Source: Streptomyces asoensis
GTDB lineage: Bacteria > Actinomycetota > Actinomycetes > Streptomycetales > Streptomycetaceae
Direction of reading: 5' to 3'
Length of the DNA: 64,000 bases
Assembly: GCF_013085465.1 (NCBI RefSeq)
Contig: NZ_CP049838.1
Location: forward strand, 5,394,001-5,458,000
In this document: positions 51,861-61,090 of the stretch, piece after piece
How positions within the stretch are numbered: position 1 is the first letter of the stretch
Layout of the letters: the number at the start of each line of letters is the position of its first letter
The notes under the pieces: model-generated
The model's database searches: none
Told to the model about the DNA's origin: nothing
The model's input: only the letters and a program-made list of their open reading frames with translations
Translations under genes and position numbers: made by a program

Positions 51861-53399
51861 GTGGCGGGGGCGCCCACAGTGGAGTGGCTGAACGCTGAGA
51901 ACGTGGTGGCCGTGGGGACGGCCTTCGTCGGTATCGTCGCGTCCGGGATCATGGTCTGGTACGAGCGCCGGGTGCCGCGCCGCAAGCGGGTCGGCTACCG
52001 CGTGCAGATGGACAACCCGATCGGCGACGATGTCAGATCCGGCCGCCCCAACCGCCGGCTCGGCCTCTTCGACGAGGCCCCCGGCATGTTGGACGCGACG
52101 CTCGTCCTGCTCCGCATCGAGAACGACGGTTCTCAGGGCATCGCCCGCGACGACTACACGGGCCCCGAACGCCACGGCCTGACCGCCGTCTTCACCGACC
52201 GCACCATCCGCGGGGTGTCGGTCACCCAGCCGACCGACACCGACCACCTCATGGACCACTTCACCGCGGACCGGGGCTTCGGCTACGAAGGCAACACCCT
52301 GCGCATTCCGCGCGTACCGCTCAACCCCCGCGAGCACTTCAAGCTGCTCGTGCTGCTGTCGGGCGGCGATGTCGGCCGGGGGATACGGCTGTACGGCGGT
52401 CTGCGCGACGGCGAGGTGCATCCCAACCGCAGCGCGACGCCGGACGACACCCCGCCGCTGTTCAGCCGGGCCGCCCGGCTGATCTCCATCCTGCTCACGG
52501 TCTGTGTGGTCACCCTCGCGACGATCGTCGTCGTCCGGGACGCCCCGCCCCCGATCGGCTGCGAGCGCGGCACGCTCACGGTCACCGGCTCGACCGCGTT
52601 CGCTCCGGTGATCCGGGAGGTGGCGGCCAAGTACGAGCGCGACTGCGAGGGTTCGCGGATCACCGTGGACCCGCACGGTTCGACGGCCGGGATCCGTGAA
52701 CTCGCCGCCTCCGCCGCGGGCAGGAAGGGTTCGCCGCCGGTCGTCGCCCTCTCCGACGGTCCCAAGCCGGCCGGGCTCGACGAACTGCGCGAGAACCGGG
52801 TCGCCGTGTCCGTGTTCGCGCTGGTCGTCCACGACGACGTCACGCTGAAGAACCTCTCCACGGCGGACGTGCGGCGGCTGTACCTGGGGCAGATCGCCAA
52901 CTGGGACGAGGTCGGCGGGCCGGACCTGCCGGTGGTCCTGGTCAGCCGGGACGCCAACTCCGGGACCCGGCAGGTGTTCCAGCGGCGGGTGCTGGGCCGC
53001 GGCGAGATCGCGAACTCGTCCGTCGACTGCGTCCACAAGGACGACCCGACGGCCCCCGTCGTCCGCTGCGAACTCGACTCCACCGACCAGGTGCTGTCCA
53101 CGGTCGCCGCCACCCCCGGCGCGATCGGCTACAGCGAGCTCAACCTGGCCGAGCGCGCGAAGGGCCTGCACCCGCTCGACCTCGGCGGCGACCCGCCCTC
53201 CGTGGACGCCATCGAACACGGCACGAGCGACTACCCGTACCGCGAGATCGAGTACGCCTACACCTACGGCCGCCCCCCGGCCGACTCCCTGGCCTCGAGC
53301 TTCCTGACCTACCTCACCCGGGGCAACGGCCAGGACGTGATCCGCACCCACGGCCACCTACCGTGCTGGACTCCGGAGGGCATGCGCCTGTGCCGATGA
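51861..53399 (+). CDS. Membrane-anchored phosphate-binding-like (PBP) protein
   Basis: The 512-residue protein has one N-terminal membrane segment (VVAVGTAFVGIVASGIMVWY), a cytoplasmic or spacer domain of about 170 residues, a second membrane segment at about 210-230 (LISILLTVCVVTLATIVVV), then a PstS-like periplasmic-binding domain: TVTGSTAFAPVIREVAAKYE, DPHGSTAGI, VRRLYLGQIANWDEVGG and SRDANSGTRQVFQRRVL. In PstS these loops bind phosphate. Two membrane segments and the extra domain suggest a receptor rather than a transporter component; no pst genes adjoin it. GTG 51861 or 51879 may start it. Confidence 0.83.
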   Translation: MAGAPTVEWLNAENVVAVGTAFVGIVASGIMVWYERRVPRRKRVGYRVQMDNPIGDDVRSGRPNRRLGLFDEAPGMLDATLVLLRIENDGSQGIARDDYTGPERHGLTAVFTDRTIRGVSVTQPTDTDHLMDHFTADRGFGYEGNTLRIPRVPLNPREHFKLLVLLSGGDVGRGIRLYGGLRDGEVHPNRSATPDDTPPLFSRAARLISILLTVCVVTLATIVVVRDAPPPIGCERGTLTVTGSTAFAPVIREVAAKYERDCEGSRITVDPHGSTAGIRELAASAAGRKGSPPVVALSDGPKPAGLDELRENRVAVSVFALVVHDDVTLKNLSTADVRRLYLGQIANWDEVGGPDLPVVLVSRDANSGTRQVFQRRVLGRGEIANSSVDCVHKDDPTAPVVRCELDSTDQVLSTVAATPGAIGYSELNLAERAKGLHPLDLGGDPPSVDAIEHGTSDYPYREIEYAYTYGRPPADSLASSFLTYLTRGNGQDVIRTHGHLPCWTPEGMRLCR

Positions 53400-53441
53400 A
53401 GCCCGTCCGGCCCTTCCGGCAAGGCCGTGGCACCGACCAGC

Positions 53442-54194
53442 TCACCGAGGCTCGGGCGGCCGCTGCCGAGGCATGTTCGGCCGGGCGTTCGCCCCCGGCG
53501 GCATCGGAAGCCGCCCGTACCCCCCACTCACATCCGCCCGCCCGCCGGAGGCGACCGCCCCCTGAATCCCCATGGGCGCCGGCCCGGTCCGAAACTCGAC
53601 CATCCAGTCCGCCGTCTCCGTGCGCACCAGCTCCGAGACGTCCTCCGAGAACCGCCGCAACACCGCCAGGCACCGCTCCGCGGCCTCGCTCGCCGTACCC
53701 TCCGCCGGGCCCAGCACCTCCCGGACACTCTCCGAGGCCCAGTCGAACTGGAGCACCTGGAGCCGCCGTTGCACGGCCTGCGCGGTGGCCACGTCCCTTA
53801 TCCAGCCGGACGTCACCCCGAAGAACCGGTCTCCTGCCACACACGCCACCGCGAGCAGCAGCGCCAGATACCCCCAGGAAGCGGCACCGCCCAGCACCCG
53901 GGTGAGGTCCAGCAACGGCAGCGCGGCCGCGCACACCGCCCCCGCCGCAGCCCCGGTGCGCAGCACCCGGGCGCCCCGCCGCTTCCACACCCGGTCCGCG
54001 AGATACCAGGCGGCGGTCTCCAGCGCCCCGCGCTCCACCCACCGGTACAGCTCGTCCAGCCGCTCGGCGGGCTCACCCCAGTCCCCGAGCGGAAACTTCC
54101 GCCCGGCCAGATCGCCCGGCCGCAGCCCGGCCGCGCCCTCACTCCGCCCGTCCTGAGGCGGACCCTCGGGCTGCATCTCCGGCTGCTGACCCAC
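53442..54194 (-). CDS. SLATT-domain-like membrane protein
   Basis: The 250-residue protein has an N-terminal charged stretch, a helix (RLDELYRWVERGALETAAWYLADRVWKRRGAR in pieces), two membrane segments at about 80-100 and 108-128 (AAAGAVCAAALPLLDL; GYLALLLAVACVAGDRFFG), then a long helical C terminus ending in a Pro/Gly-rich tail. Helix-two-TM-helix is the SLATT layout, a superfamily proposed to act as pore-forming or sensor components in bacterial conflict and signalling systems. GTG 54194 has AGGGAG upstream; ATG 54176 is an alternative. It is convergent with the PBP-like gene. Confidence 0.7.
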   Translation of the reverse strand: MGQQPEMQPEGPPQDGRSEGAAGLRPGDLAGRKFPLGDWGEPAERLDELYRWVERGALETAAWYLADRVWKRRGARVLRTGAAAGAVCAAALPLLDLTRVLGGAASWGYLALLLAVACVAGDRFFGVTSGWIRDVATAQAVQRRLQVLQFDWASESVREVLGPAEGTASEAAERCLAVLRRFSEDVSELVRTETADWMVEFRTGPAPMGIQGAVASGGRADVSGGYGRLPMPPGANARPNMPRQRPPEPR

Positions 54195-54494
54195 CCGGCA
54201 CTCCCTACTGATCCCGACCGATGGAACCCGACCGATCCGACCGCTCACGTTGCGTGACAACCGTGACGCCTGGTGCTGCTGCGCCGGACCTTTCCTACCT
54301 CCCAATGGGTGGCGAAGAGGAAGGTTTCATCTCTTTTACGCCCGGAAGGGGGCCTTGATCAGGTATAGGCCTCACACCTGACTCACTCGAAAGAGTGCTG
54401 GGGCGACACCCGCACAGACCACGTAGGCTCGTGCCGAGCGGGAAAAAACCCGCCCGAAGGCACGCCCGACAGTCGTAGGACACAGGAGCTGATC

Positions 54495-54839
54495 GTGATT
54501 CCCGGTGGTGGCCAGCCCAACATGCAGCAGCTGCTCCAGCAGGCCCAGAAGATGCAGCAGGACCTGGCCCTTGCCCAGGAGGAGCTGGCGAACACGGAGG
54601 TCGACGGGCAGGCGGGCGGCGGGCTGGTGCAGGCCACGGTGACCGGCTCCGGCGAGCTGCGTGCCCTGCGGATCGACCCGAAGGCGGTGGACCCGGACGA
54701 CACCGAGACCCTCGCCGACCTGATCGTCGCGGCCGTCCACGCGGCCAACGAGAACGCGCAGACACTCCAGCAGCAGAAGCTCGGTCCGCTGGCCCAGGGC
54801 CTGGGTGGCGGCAGCGGCATCCCGGGTCTGCCTTTCTAG
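54495..54839 (+). CDS. YbaB/EbfC family nucleoid-associated protein
   Basis: The 114-residue protein has the YbaB pattern: [23 protein letters not shown], then the beta part [19 protein letters not shown] and a final helix [17 protein letters not shown]. YbaB dimers bind DNA and are usually encoded directly before recR, as here. GTG 54495 is the start. The gene precedes recR by 79 bases on the same strand. Confidence 0.94.
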   Translation: MIPGGGQPNMQQLLQQAQKMQQDLALAQEELANTEVDGQAGGGLVQATVTGSGELRALRIDPKAVDPDDTETLADLIVAAVHAANENAQTLQQQKLGPLAQGLGGGSGIPGLPF

Positions 54840-54918
54840 GACCGGTCCGCCTTTCGGAGACCGGCCTCGGCCAACTACCGTACGTACCGCAAGGAACCCC
54901 AGGAAGGACGGCAGTCCG

Positions 54919-55518
54919 TTGTACGAAGGCGTGGTCCAGGACCTCATCGACGAACTGGGGCGGTTGCCCGGCGTCGGTCCCAAGAGCGCGCAGCGGATCG
55001 CCTTCCACATCCTCCAGGCGGAGCCGACGGACGTACGGCGGCTCGCGCAGTGCCTGATGGAGGTCAAGGCGAAGGTCCGCTTCTGCGCGACCTGCGGCAA
55101 CGTGGCGCAGGAGGAGCTGTGCGGCATCTGCCGCGACCCGCGCCGCGACCCGACCGTCATCTGCGTGGTCGAGGAACCGAAGGACGTCGTGGCGGTCGAG
55201 CGCACGCGTGAGTTCCGCGGCAAGTACCACGTCCTGGGCGGCGCGATCAGCCCCATCGAAGGTGTCGGTCCCGACGACCTGCGTATACGAGAACTTCTCG
55301 CGCGGTTGGCCGACGGGACGGTCACGGAGCTGATCCTGGCCACCGACCCGAACCTGGAGGGCGAGGCGACGGCCACGTACCTCGCCCGCATGATCAAGCC
55401 CATGGGCCTGAAGGTCACCCGCCTGGCCAGCGGCCTCCCGGTGGGTGGCGACCTGGAATACGCGGACGAGGTGACCCTCGGTCGCGCCTTCGAGGGGAGA
55501 CGACTCCTAGATGTCTGA
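54919..55518 (+). CDS. recR: Recombination mediator RecR
   Basis: RecR works with RecF and RecO to load RecA on gapped DNA. The 199-residue protein has the helix-hairpin-helix [20 protein letters not shown], a four-cysteine zinc finger ([17 protein letters not shown]) and the Toprim domain ([48 protein letters not shown]). The start is TTG 54919 with GGAAGGA at 54902-54908. The length is exactly that of the family. It overlaps the DUF5063 gene by eight bases. Confidence 0.97.
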   Translation: MYEGVVQDLIDELGRLPGVGPKSAQRIAFHILQAEPTDVRRLAQCLMEVKAKVRFCATCGNVAQEELCGICRDPRRDPTVICVVEEPKDVVAVERTREFRGKYHVLGGAISPIEGVGPDDLRIRELLARLADGTVTELILATDPNLEGEATATYLARMIKPMGLKVTRLASGLPVGGDLEYADEVTLGRAFEGRRLLDV

Positions 55519-56176
55519 CGCCACGCTGCACGCGACCGAACACAATCCGGACGATTTCGTGGTCCAGATCGCGGATCAGGTCGAGAGCTTCCTGGTTGCC
55601 GTCACGGAGGTCGCGAAGGGCGACGAGCCGGGCCTGGCGGTCCCCTTCCTCCTCCTGGAGGTCTCCCAGCTGCTCCTGGCCGGCGGCCGTCTCGGCGCCC
55701 ACGAGGACATCGTCCCCGACGAGCGCTACGAGCCGGACCCGGGCTTCGAGCCGGACGCCGACGAACTCCGCGAGAACCTCGCCCGCCTCCTGGAGCCGGT
55801 CGACGTCTACTCGGAGGTCTTCGACCCCTACGAGCCCCGCAAGGCGCCCGTCCCGGCCCGGATCTCCGACGACCTCGCCGACGTCATCGCCGACCTGCGC
55901 CACGGCATGGTCCACTACCGCGCGGGCCGCACCACGGAGGCCCTGTGGTGGTGGCAGTTCTCCTACTTCTCCAACTGGGGCTCCACCGCCTCGGCGACCC
56001 TGCGTGCCCTGCACTCGGTCCTCGCCCACATCCGCCTGGACCAGCCCCTCGAGGAACTGAACGGCCTCGACACCGACCAGTCGACCCTGGGCGACGAGAC
56101 CCTCGAGTTCGAGGCGGGCCGGGTCATGCAGGAGGAGATCGGCGGCCGGCTCGGCCTGGGCCCGGTCAAGAGCTGA
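55511..56176 (+). CDS. DUF5063 family protein
   Basis: The 221-residue acidic, all-helical protein begins [28 protein letters not shown] and has [54 protein letters not shown] and [26 protein letters not shown] in pieces. This is the DUF5063 pattern, a family usually found immediately after recR in actinomycetes. The function is unknown; conserved co-transcription with recR suggests a repair-linked role. Confidence 0.9.
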   Translation: MSDATLHATEHNPDDFVVQIADQVESFLVAVTEVAKGDEPGLAVPFLLLEVSQLLLAGGRLGAHEDIVPDERYEPDPGFEPDADELRENLARLLEPVDVYSEVFDPYEPRKAPVPARISDDLADVIADLRHGMVHYRAGRTTEALWWWQFSYFSNWGSTASATLRALHSVLAHIRLDQPLEELNGLDTDQSTLGDETLEFEAGRVMQEEIGGRLGLGPVKS

Positions 56177-56179
56177 CCT

Positions 56180-56510
56180 CGTCCCGCCGATCGTCACCAC
56201 CGCTGAGCGCGGCGCCGTTCGCCACCCCCACACGCCCTTCGCCATCGCCATCGCCATCGCCGTCACCCCGCCCGCCAGGGCCAGGCCCAGTACCCGCATG
56301 CGGGCCCGTTGCTCCGGGGCGCCGTTCGCGGCCACCGAGAAGGCGTTGACGACGACGCCGTAGAACTACGCGTTCGGGACGAACTCCCGTACCGTCCAGC
56401 CCGCGTTGACGGCGCACAGGGAGGCGGGCGGGCCGCCGACGCCCGCCGCCGACGCCCGCCGCCGAGTTCATGAAGCCGCCCGCCGCGCCGGCCACGACCG
56501 CGCCCCGGGT
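56180..56510 (-). pseudogene. Decayed TauE/SafE-type sulphite exporter
   Basis: Read on the minus strand, the segment encodes RGAVVAGAAGGFMNSAAGVGG, then after a frameshift CAVNAGWTVREFVPNA, a TAG at 56366-56368 and FYGVVVNAFSVAANG. These match the C-terminal half of TauE/SafE permeases. A 13-bp tandem duplication (56438-56450 and 56451-56463) causes the frameshift; removing one copy restores GVGGPPASLCAVNAG. The TAG stands where this family has Gln (VPNAQFYG). No N-terminal half is found upstream. The gene is dead by three independent lesions. Confidence 0.8.
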
Positions 56511-56734
56511 GCCGCGCGGCGCGGTTCGGGAAGTCGGCGGGTCGGCCAGGTCCCGGCAGGGCCTCGCTCGTCCGCTCGGCATGGTGTACCTGCCTACACC
56601 ATGCCTTCGGGAGTGCGCTCCCTCGTTTGCGCAGGTCCGGAACGGGATCGTTGATCTCGCAAGCGAAACCCCGGATCCAGAACCCCGGATCTTCCCGGAT
56701 CTGCTGGATCCCACTCCCTTTAAGGAAGCCCGTC

Positions 56735-56923
56735 ATGAAGGCTCTGCTCTCCTCCCGTCCCGTTCTGTGGTTCCTCTTCCTCTTCAACCTCGCGGTCGCC
56801 GCCGTCGCCCCCTTCGTGGTCGACGGATCGCAGGGCGTCATGACGGCCGTCGGGATGGGCGTCGTGTCGCTCGGGGCCGGCGTCAGCCTGGTGCGGGACC
56901 GGGGCCGGAAGACCACCTCCTGA
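56735..56923 (+). CDS. Small two-helix membrane protein
   Basis: The 62-residue protein has two hydrophobic segments (VLWFLFLFNLAVAAVAPFVV; GVMTAVGMGVVSLGAGVSLV) and ends in a basic tail RDRGRKTTS. TTAAGGAAG lies before ATG 56735. The family is unknown. Confidence 0.7.
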   Translation: MKALLSSRPVLWFLFLFNLAVAAVAPFVVDGSQGVMTAVGMGVVSLGAGVSLVRDRGRKTTS

Positions 56924-57031
56924 GAATTGGCAGGGTGTTGGAAGTCCCCTGTACGCGGGCTGCACGGGCGCTAACCGGCCGGACGCGAATCTTGAGTCAT
57001 CCCAACAGCAGCAAGCCGCACAGGAGTTGCG

Positions 57032-57529
57032 ATGACCCGCAAGACCCGCATACGCGCCGCCCTCGTCACCGCCACCGCCGTCGTCACCGCCGCCACGGTG
57101 TCGGTCGGAGTCAGTGCGGCCGGCTCCGAGAAGCCCTCGAAGCCCACCAAGAAGCAGATCGCCGCCCTCTTCGACGGCTGGAACGCCGCGCTGCGGACCG
57201 GTGACGCTGAGATCGTCGCGGACCGCTACGCCAAGGACGCGGTCCTGCTGCCCACCGTCTCCAACAAGGTCCGCACCGACCGCGCCGGCATCGTCGACTA
57301 CTTCGAGCACTTCCTCCAGAACAAGCCGGTCGGCAAGAAGGTCCGGACGATCGTCAACGTCCTCGACAGTGACTCCGCCATCGACACCGGCGTCTACGAG
57401 TTCACGCTCACCGACCACGACACCGGCAAGAAGCGCGTCGTCGAGGCCCGTTACACCTACGAGTACGAGAAGCGCGACGGAGTGTGGAAGATCGTCAACC
57501 ACCACTCGTCCGCGATGCCCGAAGGCTGA
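57032..57529 (+). CDS. Secreted SnoaL-like (SgcJ/EcaC family) protein
   Basis: The 165-residue protein has a Sec signal (TRKTRIRAALVTATAVVTAATVSVGVSAAG) and a cone-shaped SnoaL-like domain: IAALFDGWNAALRTGDAEIVADRYAKDAVLLP in pieces, GIVDYFEHFL, VEARYTYEYEKRDGVWKIVNHHSSAMP. This matches the SgcJ/EcaC group. Whether it is an enzyme or a binding protein is open. Its 3' end overlaps the convergent sensor kinase gene by 35 bases. GGAG precedes ATG 57032. Confidence 0.88.
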   Translation: MTRKTRIRAALVTATAVVTAATVSVGVSAAGSEKPSKPTKKQIAALFDGWNAALRTGDAEIVADRYAKDAVLLPTVSNKVRTDRAGIVDYFEHFLQNKPVGKKVRTIVNVLDSDSAIDTGVYEFTLTDHDTGKKRVVEARYTYEYEKRDGVWKIVNHHSSAMPEG

Positions 57530-58862
57530 TCCTCACCGAGAGGCCGCCCCCGGGAGCGTCCGTCAGGGTCACCGTCCCGCCGTCGTCCGTCACCAGCTGT
57601 TTGACGACGGCGAGGCCGAGGCCGGAACCGGAGCGACCGGTGAGGCCCTGGCCGCGCCAGAAGCGGTCGAAGGCGCGGGACTTCTCCGCGTCGGACATGC
57701 CCGGACCGTCGTCGAGGACCGACAGCACCACCCGGTCGCCCTCCGCGTGCGTCCGGACGGTGATCTCCCCTCCGTCGGGTGACACCTCCAGGGCGTTCGA
57801 GAGCACGTTGTCCAGCACCTGGTCCAGATGACCGGGGCTGGCCAGCACAGACGGCCGGTCGTCGACAACACTCCCCCTGAGCGCGATGGTGACTCCGCGC
57901 TCGTCGGCGGCCGGCCTCCACACCGACAGGCGTTCCGCCACGATGTCCGTCAGGGACAGCGGTTCCGCCGCCGTCACCTTGGCCTCGGCCCGGGCCAGCA
58001 CCAGCAGGCCGTTGACCAGCCGGCTCATCCGCACCACCTCGGCGGTGGCCTGCTCCACGTCCTCCCGCACGAACTCGTCGTCGACACCGTCCGCGATGTT
58101 GTCCAGGGAGAGGCGGAGCGCCGTCAGCGGGGTCCTCAGCTGGTGCGAGGCGTCCGCCACGAAGATGCGCTGCGAGGCGATCAGCGTGTCGAGGCGTTCG
58201 CCGGCCTGGTTGAGGGTGCGGGCCAGGGTCTGGGTCTCCTGGGGGCCCGTCACGGGGGAGCGGGCGGTCAGGTCGCCGTCGCTGAACTTGCTCGCCATGT
58301 CGTTCAGCTGGCGCAGGGGGCGGGTGATGCGGCGGGCGACGACCGCGCCGATCAGCGCGGCCACGCCGAGCACCGCCACGGCGAGGCCCGCCCGGAACCC
58401 CCAGATCGTCCACAACCTGTGGGTGAGTCCCGAGGTCGAGTAGACGATCCTTACGGCGCCGACGACCTGGCCGTCGTCCTTCGCGGGGACGGTGATCACC
58501 AGGTCGCGGCCCCAGATGAAGTCCGACCCCCAGTCGGTGGTCGGCCGGCCCTGCTCCAGCGCCCTGGCCAGCGCCGCGTCCCGCTCGGGGCGGGGCAGCG
58601 CCGGCGCGCACCGGGCGGTGGTGGTGGCCTGCACCTCGTCCTCGGTCTCCTCGGCGTACGCCCTGGCCATCTCCTCCAGCGCCTGGCAGGAGGCGGTGTC
58701 GCCGTTGCCCAGCAGCAGCGCCATGGTGGTCGCCTCGCGTTCGATGGACACCTCGGTGTCGCCGCGCAACTGGGCGGTGAGGGTGAAGGCCACCGGCACG
58801 GTGAACAGCAGGATGGCGACGGCGACCAGCAGCACATAGCTGCGGATGAGTTGCTTGATCAT
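57495..58862 (-). CDS. OmpR-family-type sensor histidine kinase
   Basis: The 455-residue kinase has a first membrane segment (YVLLVAVAILLFTVPVAFTL), an extracytoplasmic sensor of about 120 residues with two Cys, a second membrane segment (FRAGLAVAVLGVAALIGAVVA), a HAMP linker (RITRPLRQLNDMASKFSDGDL), the HisKA H-box DASHQLRTPLTALRLSL, and HATPase motifs NALEVSPDGG, LDDGPGMSDAEK and GSGLGLAVVKQLV. Its gene overlaps the partner regulator gene by four bases and the convergent SnoaL-like gene by 35 bases. Related actinomycete pairs respond to cell-envelope or antibiotic stress, but the signal here is unknown. Confidence 0.94.
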   Translation of the reverse strand: MIKQLIRSYVLLVAVAILLFTVPVAFTLTAQLRGDTEVSIEREATTMALLLGNGDTASCQALEEMARAYAEETEDEVQATTTARCAPALPRPERDAALARALEQGRPTTDWGSDFIWGRDLVITVPAKDDGQVVGAVRIVYSTSGLTHRLWTIWGFRAGLAVAVLGVAALIGAVVARRITRPLRQLNDMASKFSDGDLTARSPVTGPQETQTLARTLNQAGERLDTLIASQRIFVADASHQLRTPLTALRLSLDNIADGVDDEFVREDVEQATAEVVRMSRLVNGLLVLARAEAKVTAAEPLSLTDIVAERLSVWRPAADERGVTIALRGSVVDDRPSVLASPGHLDQVLDNVLSNALEVSPDGGEITVRTHAEGDRVVLSVLDDGPGMSDAEKSRAFDRFWRGQGLTGRSGSGLGLAVVKQLVTDDGGTVTLTDAPGGGLSVRISLRASRTSGG

Positions 58863-59569
58863 GACGCCGGGCCGGTCGGGCCGGGAGCGGTCCCGCCGAC
58901 GATCTCCAGCCGGAAGCCCACCCCTCGCACCGCCTCGATGGCGATGACCCCGGCGAACTTCCGCCGCAGCGCCGCCACGTGCACGTCCAGCGTCTTCGTC
59001 GGCCCGAACCAGTTCGCGTCCCAGACCGCTTCCATGATCTGCTCGCGCGACATCAGCGCGCCCGGCTCCTCGGTGAGGAAGGACAGCAGGTCGTACTCCT
59101 TCGGCGCGAGCGCGATCTCCTCGCCGTCCACGTGGACGCGGGCCGCCTTGCGGTCGACGGTCAGCCGGGAGCCGTAGCGGTCCGCGCCGCCGGCCGTGCC
59201 CTCCTCCGCCGTACGCGGCCGCACGCGCCGCATCACCGCTCGTATTCGCGCGATGACCTCCCGCACCCCGAACGGCTTGGACACGTAGTCGTCGGCGCCC
59301 AGCTCCAGGCCGACCACCCGGTCCGTCTCGTCGCTGCGGGCGCTGATCACGATGATCGGGACGTCGCCGCGCTCGCGCAGGGCCCTGCACACGTCGAGGC
59401 CGTCGGTGTCGGGCAGGCCCAGGTCCAGCAGGACGACGTCGTAGGGGTCGGAGTGGGCGAGCGCGGCGGCGCCCGTGGTGACCCAGTCGACCTCGAAGCC
59501 GTAGCGCTTCAGTCCGCGTCGCAGCGACTCGGCGACCGGTTCGTCGTCTTCCACCAGGAGTACGTGCAC
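58859..59569 (-). CDS. OmpR/PhoB-family response regulator
   Basis: The 236-residue regulator has a receiver (VLLVEDDEPVAESLRRGL; phospho-acceptor in DVVLLDLGLPDTDGL; Lys in ADDYVSKPFGVRE) and a C-terminal winged HTH (APKEYDLLSFLTEEPGALMSREQIMEAVWD in pieces; TLDVHVAALRRKF; VRGVGFRLE). GTG 59569 is the start. It is first in a two-gene operon with the kinase gene. Confidence 0.95.
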   Translation of the reverse strand: MHVLLVEDDEPVAESLRRGLKRYGFEVDWVTTGAAALAHSDPYDVVLLDLGLPDTDGLDVCRALRERGDVPIIVISARSDETDRVVGLELGADDYVSKPFGVREVIARIRAVMRRVRPRTAEEGTAGGADRYGSRLTVDRKAARVHVDGEEIALAPKEYDLLSFLTEEPGALMSREQIMEAVWDANWFGPTKTLDVHVAALRRKFAGVIAIEAVRGVGFRLEIVGGTAPGPTGPAS

Positions 59570-59797
59570 AGCCGCACGATAGTGCTTGAAACTTAATTCA
59601 CAGCTATCACTTCGGCGTCAGTGGGCAGGGAAGACCCGACGACGGGCGTCCGGACCTCTTTCCGGCCTCTTCCGCGAGTCTCGCCGAGTCTCACCATGCG
59701 GTACTCGGGAGGTGGTTTTCGGGCGCTCGTTAGACTGAGCCGACCCGCAGTACGAGGGCGTATGTGCGGAAACAGACAAACTGAGCGAGGAGCGCAC

Positions 59798-61090
59798 GTG
59801 GGCCTTGTCGTGCAGAAGTACGGAGGTTCCTCCGTAGCCGATGCCGAGGGCATCAAGCGCGTCGCCAAGCGGATCGTGGAAGCGAAGAAGAACGGCCACC
59901 AGGTGGTCGTCGTCGTTTCCGCGATGGGCGACACGACGGACGAGCTGATCGATCTCGCCGAGCAGGTGTCACCGATGCCCAGCGGCCGGGAATTCGACAT
60001 GCTGCTGACCGCCGGAGAGCGGATCTCCATGGCCCTGCTGGCGATGGCGATCAAGAACCTGGGCCACAGCGCCCAGTCGTTCACCGGCAGCCAGGCAGGC
60101 GTCATCACCGACTCGGTTCACAACAAAGCCCGGATCATCGACGTCACGCCGGGGCGCATCCGGACCGCGCTGGACGAGGGCAACATCGCCATCGTCGCCG
60201 GGTTCCAGGGTGTCAGCCAGGACAAGAAGGACATCACCACGCTGGGGCGTGGCGGGTCCGACACCACGGCCGTCGCCCTCGCCGCCGCGCTCGACGCCGA
60301 GGTCTGCGAGATCTACACCGACGTGGACGGCGTGTTCACCGCCGACCCGCGCGTGGTGAAGAAGGCACAGAAGATCGACTGGATCGCCTTCGAGGACATG
60401 CTGGAGCTCGCGGCCTCCGGTTCCAAGGTGCTGCTCCACCGCTGTGTGGAGTACGCCCGCCGCTACAACATCCCGATCCACGTCCGTTCGTCCTTCAGTG
60501 GACTCCAGGGCACGTGGGTCAGCAGTCAGCCACTCGTTCAGAAGACACAGCAGCAAGGGGAAAAGCCGGTGGAGCAGGCCATCATCTCCGGTGTCGCGCA
60601 CGACACCTCCGAGGCCAAGGTCACGGTCGTCGGTGTGCCGGACAAGCCGGGCGAGGCGGCCGCGATCTTCCGTACGATCTCCGACGCCGAGATCAACATC
60701 GACATGATCGTGCAGAACGTGTCGGCGGCCTCGACCGGCCTGACGGACATCTCCTTCACGCTTCCCAAGGCCGAGGGCCGCAAGGCCATCGACGCCCTGG
60801 AGAAGAACAAGGCCGGCATCGGCTTCGACTCGCTGCGCTACGACGACCAGATCGGCAAGATCTCGCTGGTCGGCGCCGGGATGAAGACCAACCCGGGCGT
60901 CACGGCGGACTTCTTCAAGGCCCTGGCCGACGCGGGCGTGAACATCGAGCTGATCTCGACCTCCGAGATCCGCATCTCGGTCGTGACGCGCGCCGACGAC
61001 GTCAACGAGGCCGTGCGCGCCGTGCACACCGCCTTCGGGCTCGACTCCGACAGCGACGAGGCCGTCGTCTACGGGGGCACCGGCCGCTGA
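59798..61090 (+). CDS. ask: Aspartokinase
   Basis: This enzyme phosphorylates aspartate in the first step to lysine, methionine and threonine. The 430-residue protein has the kinase domain ([68 protein letters not shown]) and two ACT domains for feedback control ([39 protein letters not shown]). GTG 59798 has GCGAGGAG upstream. An internal in-frame start at 60569 gives the small subunit. It is followed by asd with a one-base overlap (TGATG), the standard ask-asd operon of actinomycetes. Confidence 0.97.
   Translation: MGLVVQKYGGSSVADAEGIKRVAKRIVEAKKNGHQVVVVVSAMGDTTDELIDLAEQVSPMPSGREFDMLLTAGERISMALLAMAIKNLGHSAQSFTGSQAGVITDSVHNKARIIDVTPGRIRTALDEGNIAIVAGFQGVSQDKKDITTLGRGGSDTTAVALAAALDAEVCEIYTDVDGVFTADPRVVKKAQKIDWIAFEDMLELAASGSKVLLHRCVEYARRYNIPIHVRSSFSGLQGTWVSSQPLVQKTQQQGEKPVEQAIISGVAHDTSEAKVTVVGVPDKPGEAAAIFRTISDAEINIDMIVQNVSAASTGLTDISFTLPKAEGRKAIDALEKNKAGIGFDSLRYDDQIGKISLVGAGMKTNPGVTADFFKALADAGVNIELISTSEIRISVVTRADDVNEAVRAVHTAFGLDSDSDEAVVYGGTGR
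60569..61090 (+). other. Aspartokinase small (beta) subunit by internal start
   Basis: GTG 60569 lies in frame within ask, preceded by AAGGGG at 60555-60560, and yields a 173-residue product starting [18 protein letters not shown]. It covers only the two ACT domains. Actinomycete aspartokinases are alpha2beta2 complexes whose beta chain arises from such an internal start; here the site is visible in the sequence. Confidence 0.75.
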
